Below are positions 58,958 through 64,000 of a stretch of 64,000 nt of DNA, one piece after another. The notes beneath the pieces are model-generated. The model saw nothing but the letters and a program-made list of their open reading frames with translations. It ran no database searches and was not told where the DNA came from. A program made the translations under genes and the position numbers. Origin of the DNA: Thermomonas beijingensis (GTDB lineage Bacteria > Pseudomonadota > Gammaproteobacteria > Xanthomonadales > Xanthomonadaceae); assembly GCF_020034655.1 (NCBI RefSeq), contig NZ_JAIQDJ010000004.1, positions 85,679 to 149,678 of the forward strand, given 5' to 3'. Positions within the stretch are counted from its first letter, which is position 1. Each line of letters opens with the position of its first letter.

Positions 58958-60133
58958 ATGACCATCTCACGCATGTCTGACCTTGATCTTGCCGGCAAGA
59001 AAGTGTTGATCCGCCAAGACCTCAATGTGCCAGTGGCCGATGGCCGGGTGACCTCGGACTTGCGCATCACGGCCTCGCTTCCCACCCTCAAATTGGCGCT
59101 GGAAAAAGGTGCTGCCGTGATGGTCACCTCACACTTGGGCCGCCCGCAAGAAGGCGTGTGGAGCGCAGCCGATTCGCTGGCACCGGTGGCCGCGCGCTTG
59201 TCGGAATTGCTGGGCTTTGATGTGCCTTTGATCAAGGATTATTTGGACGGCGTGGAGATTGCGCCGGGGCAATTGGTGCTGCTGGAAAACTGCCGCATGA
59301 ACATCGGCGAGAAGTCCGATGGCGAGGCGTTGTCGAAGCAATACGCCGCGTTGTGCGATGTGTATGTGATGGATGCATTCGGCACTGCACACCGTGCGCA
59401 AGCCTCCACCCACGGTGCCATTCGGTTTGCCAAGCAAGCTTGCGGCGGCCCGCTGCTGATGGCCGAACTGGATGCATTGGACAAAGCACTGGCCAACCCG
59501 GCGCGGCCGCTGCTGGCGATTGTGGCGGGCAGCAAGGTGTCCACCAAACTTGAATTGCTGGGCAATCTGGTGGGCAAGGTCGATCAGTTGATCGTCGGCG
59601 GTGGCATTGCCAATACCTTTATCGCCGCGATGGGCCACGGCGTGGGCAAATCGCTGGTGGAAATGGACCTGCTGGATACCGCCAAACAGATCATGGCGGA
59701 TGCCAAAGCACGCGGGGCCGAGATTCCGTTGCCACTGGATGTGGTGGTGGCACCCGCATTCGCCGCTGATGCGCCGGCGACAGTGAAGGTGGTGGATGCA
59801 GTGAGTGCGGACGACATGATTCTCGATATCGGCCCGCAAACCGCCGCCGCCTATGCCGCCCTGATCGCCAAGGCCGGCACCGTGGTCTGGAACGGCCCGG
59901 TGGGTGTGTTCGAATTTGACGCCTTTGGTCACGGCACCGAAGCGGTGGCGCGTGCGATTGCGGCCTCCAGTGCGTTCTCGATTGCCGGTGGCGGCGACAC
60001 CTTGGCCGCAGTCGATAAATACGGCATCGAACAACAGGTGTCCTACATTTCTACCGGCGGCGGTGCGTTCCTGGAATTTCTGGAGGGCAAAACCCTGCCG
60101 GCGGTCGCGGCATTGGCAGCGCGTGCGATTTAA
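58958..60133 (+). CDS. pgk: Phosphoglycerate kinase
   Basis: The 391-residue enzyme has the N-terminal substrate motif [16 protein letters not shown] and TSHLGRP. In the C-terminal half, [15 protein letters not shown] and [14 protein letters not shown] bind nucleotide. It catalyses 1,3-bisphosphoglycerate plus ADP to 3-phosphoglycerate plus ATP. It precedes pyk in the same orientation and lies about 4 kb from gap. Confidence 0.96.
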   Translation: MTISRMSDLDLAGKKVLIRQDLNVPVADGRVTSDLRITASLPTLKLALEKGAAVMVTSHLGRPQEGVWSAADSLAPVAARLSELLGFDVPLIKDYLDGVEIAPGQLVLLENCRMNIGEKSDGEALSKQYAALCDVYVMDAFGTAHRAQASTHGAIRFAKQACGGPLLMAELDALDKALANPARPLLAIVAGSKVSTKLELLGNLVGKVDQLIVGGGIANTFIAAMGHGVGKSLVEMDLLDTAKQIMADAKARGAEIPLPLDVVVAPAFAADAPATVKVVDAVSADDMILDIGPQTAAAYAALIAKAGTVVWNGPVGVFEFDAFGHGTEAVARAIAASSAFSIAGGGDTLAAVDKYGIEQQVSYISTGGGAFLEFLEGKTLPAVAALAARAI

Positions 60134-60214
60134 TCGTTTGCAGGATGCAGCACCTGGCGTGCGGCTGTGATAGCGTGGAAGAATCATTTAGACAACGATG
60201 TCATTCCGCCATTT

Positions 60215-61693
60215 ATGACCGCCGCACAACCACAACAACGCCGCCACACCCGCATCGTCGCCACCCTTGGCCCGGCTACCGACCCGCCCGAGGTGTTGGA
60301 AGCAGTGCTGCGTGCCGGGGTGGATGTGGTGCGGTTGAATTTTTCCCACGGCGACCCGTCGGCGCAAGTGGCGCGTGGTGAAGCGGTGCGGGCGATGGCG
60401 GCCAAGCTTGGCCGCGAAGTGGGCATTCTGGCCGACCTGCCCGGCCCCAAAATCCGGGTGGAGACGTTTGCCGACGGCAAAGTGCAACTCAAGGCCGGCA
60501 ACCGTTTCGACCTGGTGGCGCGGCTGGGTGTGCCGCCGGGCGATGCCACCCAAGTGGGCGTCAGTTATCTGGAATTGCCGGGCGATGTTGTCGCAGGCGA
60601 TGTGCTGTTGCTGGACGATGGCATCGTGCAATTGCAAGTGACGGCGGTGGAGGGCGAACGCATCGTCACCACCATCCTCAACGATTGCGTGTTGTCCAAC
60701 CGCAAAGGTTTGAACAAACAAGGCGGCGGGCTGTCACTGGGCGCGATCACCGAGAAAGACCGCGAGCTGATCGTGATTGCCGCGGGCATGCAGGTGGACT
60801 TCATCGCGGTGTCGTTCTGCCGCAATGCCGAAGACATGCACGAAGCGCGCCGGGTGGCACGTGCACATGGCTGCAACGCCGCGCTGGTGGCCAAGATCGA
60901 ACGTGCCGAAGCAATTGAAAACCTGACCGAAATCGTGGATGCCAGCGACGTGGTGATGGTGGCGCGTGGCGATCTGGGCGTGGAGATTGGCGATGCCGAA
61001 CTGCCCGGGCTGCAGAAAAAAATCATCCGTGAATCCGTGGCCCGCGAAAAAGTGGTGATCACCGCCACCCAAATGCTGCAATCCATGGTGGACAGCCCCA
61101 TTCCCACCCGCGCCGAAGTGCTGGACGTGGCCAACGCCGTCATCGACGGCACCGACGCTGTCATGTTGTCACAAGAATCCGCCGCCGGCAGTTGGCCGGT
61201 GAAGGCGGTTGAGGCGATGGCGCGCATCTGCATGGGCGCGGAAAAACAATTCGAAGCCGATACCGATTTCGAACAAGCCAAGCGTGGTCTTGCCCGCGCC
61301 GACCAAGCCATCGCCATGGCCACCATGTTCCTGTGCGAACACGTCGGCGTGCGCGCAGTGGTAGCGATGACCGAATCCGGCGGTACCGCGCGCTACCTGT
61401 CGCGGTTTCGTTCCGCCGTACCGATTTATGCGTTTTCCCATCACGCCGCTGCGCGGCGCAAGATGGCACTGATGCGCGACGTGTTCGCCATGGACTACGA
61501 CAGCCGCGGCCAAACCCCGCGCGAAGCCGCCCGCGGCAGCATCCGCCTGTTGGTCGAAGCAGGTTTATTGAACCCCGGCGACCGCGTGGTGTTTACCAGT
61601 GGCGAACACATGGAAACCAAAGGCGCCACCAATACCTTGCGCCTGCTGGAAATCGGCGCAGATGGCTGCGCCACGGGGCTGGGGGAGTTGTAG
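60215..61693 (+). CDS. pyk: Pyruvate kinase
   Basis: The 492-residue enzyme has RRHTRIVATLGPATD, VVRLNFSHGDP and ILADLPGPKIRVETF at the N-terminus. The magnesium/phosphoenolpyruvate active-site region is VMVARGDLGVEIG, and TATQMLQSM follows. Upstream ATG 60167 would add an uncharacteristic leader, so 60215 is preferred. The C-terminal regulatory domain contains ESGGTARYLSRFR. It should yield pyruvate and ATP at the end of glycolysis. Confidence 0.95.
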   Translation: MTAAQPQQRRHTRIVATLGPATDPPEVLEAVLRAGVDVVRLNFSHGDPSAQVARGEAVRAMAAKLGREVGILADLPGPKIRVETFADGKVQLKAGNRFDLVARLGVPPGDATQVGVSYLELPGDVVAGDVLLLDDGIVQLQVTAVEGERIVTTILNDCVLSNRKGLNKQGGGLSLGAITEKDRELIVIAAGMQVDFIAVSFCRNAEDMHEARRVARAHGCNAALVAKIERAEAIENLTEIVDASDVVMVARGDLGVEIGDAELPGLQKKIIRESVAREKVVITATQMLQSMVDSPIPTRAEVLDVANAVIDGTDAVMLSQESAAGSWPVKAVEAMARICMGAEKQFEADTDFEQAKRGLARADQAIAMATMFLCEHVGVRAVVAMTESGGTARYLSRFRSAVPIYAFSHHAAARRKMALMRDVFAMDYDSRGQTPREAARGSIRLLVEAGLLNPGDRVVFTSGEHMETKGATNTLRLLEIGADGCATGLGEL

Positions 61694-61720
61694 GGAATAA
61701 GGGCATGGCGATGCGATCCC

Positions 61721-61834
61721 AGCGCTGAGCATCTTCCGTCCCTTTTGTTTCAACAGATCGAAGCACTGCCTGTCACCAAACAACGCATGGTCGCGCAGAT
61801 GATCGATGCCGTGATCGCGCAAGCAACGCGCTAA
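61721..61834 (+). pseudogene. C-terminal remnant of an XRE-type regulator
   Basis: Reading in the frame that ends with the TAA at 61832-61834 gives LLFQQIEALPVTKQRMVAQM followed by IDAVIAQATR. This matches the usual tail (FxxIExLPxxxQxxVxxxIDxxI) of helix-turn-helix XRE regulators. No start or DNA-binding domain is present upstream, because the frame is closed by the pyk stop. It looks like the stub of a lost gene. Confidence 0.55.
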
Positions 61835-61858
61835 GCCAATCACCAGCGCCACAAACAA

Positions 61859-61883
61859 CAAGGCCCGCAATGCGGGCCTTGTG
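61859..61883. terminator. Hairpin terminator between the XRE remnant and small membrane gene
   Basis: CAAGGCCCGCA and TGCGGGCCTTG form a long stem with a minimal loop. On the minus strand it is followed by TTGTTTG, so it best serves the RHS/small-membrane-protein transcripts coming from the right. Confidence 0.55.
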
Positions 61884-61933
61884 CGTCATGGGCGGGGATT
61901 AATTCCATCCGTCCCATTTGTTTTCCCTTTGTT

Positions 61934-62206
61934 TTATTTTTTTTTAAGCCGCCGCACTGCCGCCACCACAACAAACCAAAAAACAGAATAAGACAAAACA
62001 TTTACCAGCGATGGAATGATTACCCAATTTCCACCACCCTCCGAATGTATGCCCTCCGGCCAGAGCATTCCAAAAACCATCACACCTGGAAGGTTCAGCA
62101 TGTCCTGAAGATCGACCAGTCTCGATTCATATGGCAAGTAGTCGATCGCTGATATCGCGTAGAACGTCAAGACACCAAGGATGATGCACCCAAGAATCTT
62201 TTTCAT
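61934..62206 (-). CDS. Small two-helix membrane protein, immunity candidate
   Basis: The 90-residue protein is not recognised. It has a helix at about 4-24 (ILGCIILGVLTFYAISAI), a loop of about 40 residues with a GGGNW motif, and a second helix at about 61-84 ending in RRLKKK. It lies 49 bases downstream of the RHS gene on the same strand, the standard place for an immunity protein of a polymorphic toxin. It is less GC-rich than the surrounding core genes. Confidence 0.6.
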   Translation of the reverse strand: MKKILGCIILGVLTFYAISAIDYLPYESRLVDLQDMLNLPGVMVFGMLWPEGIHSEGGGNWVIIPSLVNVLSYSVFWFVVVAAVRRLKKK

Positions 62207-62255
62207 CGCTTCTCATCCCTCATCTCTTGGTGTTTGCAGAGCCCTTGTCCATAGC

Positions 62256-63722
62256 TTAGTTACCATCGGTCTTAATTGCCTGTTGGTAAAGATCATCGCC
62301 ATATGTTGCCCGAAAAACCGCTTGGGCTGCATTCACCGCAGTATCCATTTGAGCATTGGAGATCGCAGCCTCAGCTTGACTATGCTGATACGCAGCAGCA
62401 GGGTGCGCCAAGCCGGACCAAACTTTCGGATCACCGTTAGAATCGGTGTGCGCAGGGGACGTCCCATCGGTTGCAGTGTGCATAGCGTTACCGGCAGATG
62501 TCAGTGACTCAGATTTCAAGCCATCAACCGACGAAGGCATTTTCCCCTGCTCTTTCTTTGCGGCTGCCTCTTGACCACTAATGAATTTTTGCGAAGCCGT
62601 CTTTGCATCAGCGGGACTTTGAGATGGCGCTCTCATCGAATGCTGATAGCTGCTTCCCTTGCTTTGGCCGCCCTTCGATACGCTGTCCATAGAGCGGCTT
62701 GCGGATTTGAGCGTGCCACGCTGTGCTGCACTCAAGCCAGGAAAGGCTTTGTCAATGATGTTTTCGTGGATCTTCGTTGGCCATCGCCCATCACGATCAC
62801 TGAACTTGTAGGGATTGTTGTTGGCATACCAGTAGCGGTTAAACGCACCCATCGGGTTGCTGTAGGCGGTGACGGGATCAACCGAGAGGAATCGTCCGAT
62901 AGCGGGATCGTAATAGCGCTGCTGCATATACGTCAGCCCGCTCACCGCATCCATCACATGCCCGGTGTACCCGGCGCGGTCATCGTTTTGTCGGTTGAGT
63001 AGCCTCCCGTAGGGTTCGTACTCGCTGGTTTCGATGATAGCGCCGGCTGCATTCGTTTTGGCAATGGGGCTGCCTAATGCATCGGTGTGGAAGTAGCTGA
63101 TGGTGGCCGTGGTGTTGCCGATGGGGCGGGTGATTTCGGCCAGCAGGCTGCCGGCCAGATAGACGTTGTTGATGCGCTTGCTGTTGGGTTCGTCGCGTTG
63201 CCAGAGCAGGCGGCCATCTTTGGCGTAGTAGCTGTACTTCAGGCTGGTGCCGGCGTTGTCTTGGCGGACTCTTCTTCCGTCGGCATCGTAGCGGTAGCTT
63301 TGGCCGGCGGTGCTGCGTAGGCGATTGCCGTAGTCGAAGGTATAGCCGGTGCCGTTTTTGCTGGCCAGGTTGCCTTGCAGGTCATAGGTCAGTGCGGTGA
63401 CGGCGGGGCTGGCGTTGTCGGTGCACTGCGGGCCGCTGCGCACAAACAGCAGGCGGTTGTTGTCGCTGTTGTAACAATAGTATTGATTGCGTGGCAGGCT
63501 GCCGCCGCTGAGGCTGACTTGGGTGAGGTTGTCCAGCGCGTCATAGGCGTAGCTGGCGGTGCCGAACATCGGCGAGCTGGCACTGGTCAGCCGGTCGAGG
63601 CCGTCGTAGGCCATGTTATGGGTTTGGTGAACGCGGGTTTGCCGAGCAATCCATCGCATTATCCGTGCGCCACGCCGGCGGCGTGGTGAGGGGGATAGGG
63701 AAGGCAGGGATGGATAGGGCAT
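62256..63722 (-). CDS. 5'-truncated RHS repeat protein with C-terminal toxin-like domain
   Basis: The longest frame is 488 residues, but the first about 35 (proline/arginine-rich, MPYPSLPSLSPSPRRRRGAR) are unlike RHS and probably start at a break. RHS repeats follow, beginning YDGLDRLTSASS, then the core end GRFLSVDPVTAYSNPMGAFN and the junction NPYKFSDRDGRWP. After this, about 160 residues form a variable tail with HENIIDKAFPGLSAAQRG, SYQHSMRAP, GNAMHTATDGTSPAHTD and HPAAAYQH. These spaced histidines and aspartates resemble a zinc phospholipase/nuclease site, which is inference. Full-length RHS proteins are about 1500 residues. Confidence 0.75.
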   Translation of the reverse strand: MPYPSLPSLSPSPRRRRGARIMRWIARQTRVHQTHNMAYDGLDRLTSASSPMFGTASYAYDALDNLTQVSLSGGSLPRNQYYCYNSDNNRLLFVRSGPQCTDNASPAVTALTYDLQGNLASKNGTGYTFDYGNRLRSTAGQSYRYDADGRRVRQDNAGTSLKYSYYAKDGRLLWQRDEPNSKRINNVYLAGSLLAEITRPIGNTTATISYFHTDALGSPIAKTNAAGAIIETSEYEPYGRLLNRQNDDRAGYTGHVMDAVSGLTYMQQRYYDPAIGRFLSVDPVTAYSNPMGAFNRYWYANNNPYKFSDRDGRWPTKIHENIIDKAFPGLSAAQRGTLKSASRSMDSVSKGGQSKGSSYQHSMRAPSQSPADAKTASQKFISGQEAAAKKEQGKMPSSVDGLKSESLTSAGNAMHTATDGTSPAHTDSNGDPKVWSGLAHPAAAYQHSQAEAAISNAQMDTAVNAAQAVFRATYGDDLYQQAIKTDGN

Positions 63723-63881
63723 GAGGGCTTGTGGCGTGATGCGAAGGTGGGGTTTCAGCTTTCGGGACGTTTATGGGGCAGGCAATGCTGAACTGCCGAA
63801 TGTCCCGTTCTCGCGCAGATGCACGCCACCAGCATCGCATACAACAAAGGCAGCAACTTGCTTGCTGTCGATAAATGTACC

Positions 63882-63938
63882 TGGAGTGGCCCGCCTTCCA
63901 TAGACACCTGAGAATGGGGACAACCCCGGAGGTGTTGG
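63882..63938 (+). mobile_element. Left end of an IS3-family element
   Basis: TGGAGTGGCCCGCC at 63882 is a plausible inverted-repeat tip, followed by a leader to the orfA start at 63939. Only this end lies in the window, so the other repeat cannot be checked. Confidence 0.5.
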
Positions 63939-64000
63939 ATGGAAAGACAGAGATTCACTGCCGAGTTCAAGCGCGAGGCCGTGCGTTTGATGGAGCGCGG
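63939..64000 (+). CDS. IS3-family transposase OrfA, partial (runs off window)
   Basis: ATG 63939 reads MERQRFTAEFKREAVRLMER, the helix-turn-helix start of IS3-family OrfA proteins (HTH_Tnp_1). Only 20 complete codons are within the window, with the reading frame continuing. TGGGGACAACCCCGGAGGTG upstream contains a plausible ribosome binding site. It is adjacent to the truncated RHS gene, with about 160 bases of unassigned sequence between them. Confidence 0.8.
   Translation, partial: MERQRFTAEFKREAVRLMER

Noticed and set aside
63755..63970. Small minus-strand gene between RHS and the IS element
   Set aside because: No domain or ribosome binding site is seen, and it overlaps the transposon end and its orfA start on the other strand.

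Overview
The window is chromosomal DNA of a GC-rich gammaproteobacterium. The order yicC-gmk-rpoZ-spoT-ridA-recG, the divergent mrcA/pilMNOPQ pair, the MoxR-Bat block and the protein sequences point to the Xanthomonadaceae/Lysobacteraceae. That placement is inferred from family resemblance, not from a marker search. No rRNA, tRNA or CRISPR array was seen. Housekeeping genes form the backbone, with three accessory blocks between them.

Layout. 1-6850: information and stress core (yicC, gmk, rpoZ with a good sigma-70 promoter, bifunctional spoT, ridA, recG). 6900-12929: defence block with a ParD/ParE-type toxin-antitoxin pair behind a perfect palindrome, then a type III restriction-modification system. 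Its mod and res genes are separated by a REP-associated tyrosine transposase (RAYT) flanked by eight copies of its REP repeat. 12952-25497: a sulfide/persulfide block. A two-cysteine ArsR regulator of the BigR/SqrR/YgaV type is divergent from a long tight run: sulfide:quinone reductase, DUF2892 protein, RND efflux pair, OsmC protein, TrxC, AhpD-like protein, DUF442 phosphatase-like lipoprotein and a second SQR-like flavoprotein. It faces a complete cytochrome bd operon on the other strand (cydP-cydA-cydB-cydX-ybgE, including two small genes of 52 and 41 codons). The same AT-rich dyad lies upstream of both units, so they may be co-regulated.

25583-37037: nucleoside hydrolase, rpmE2, gltA, a conserved hypothetical, mrcA (PBP1A) and the type IV pilus assembly operon pilMNOPQ. 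37171-44060: MoxR ATPase, DUF58, DUF4381, BatA-like, BatB-BatC fusion and BatD, mostly with overlapping stops and starts. 44111-54796: dicarboxylate/amino-acid symporter, transketolase, a copper group (DUF2946, TonB-dependent copper receptor, PCu(A)C chaperone), a BlaI-type repressor with an M56 peptidase-TonB fusion behind tandem operator-like dyads, an S1/P1 nuclease and gap.

54881-64000: membrane TPR/TolB-like protein, group III truncated haemoglobin, a diguanylate cyclase, pgk and pyk. After these comes a decayed segment with the tail of an XRE-type regulator, a small membrane protein, a 5'-truncated RHS protein with a metal-ligand-rich C-terminal domain, and the start of an IS3-family element that runs off the window. 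gap, tkt, pgk and pyk place much of central sugar metabolism in this region.
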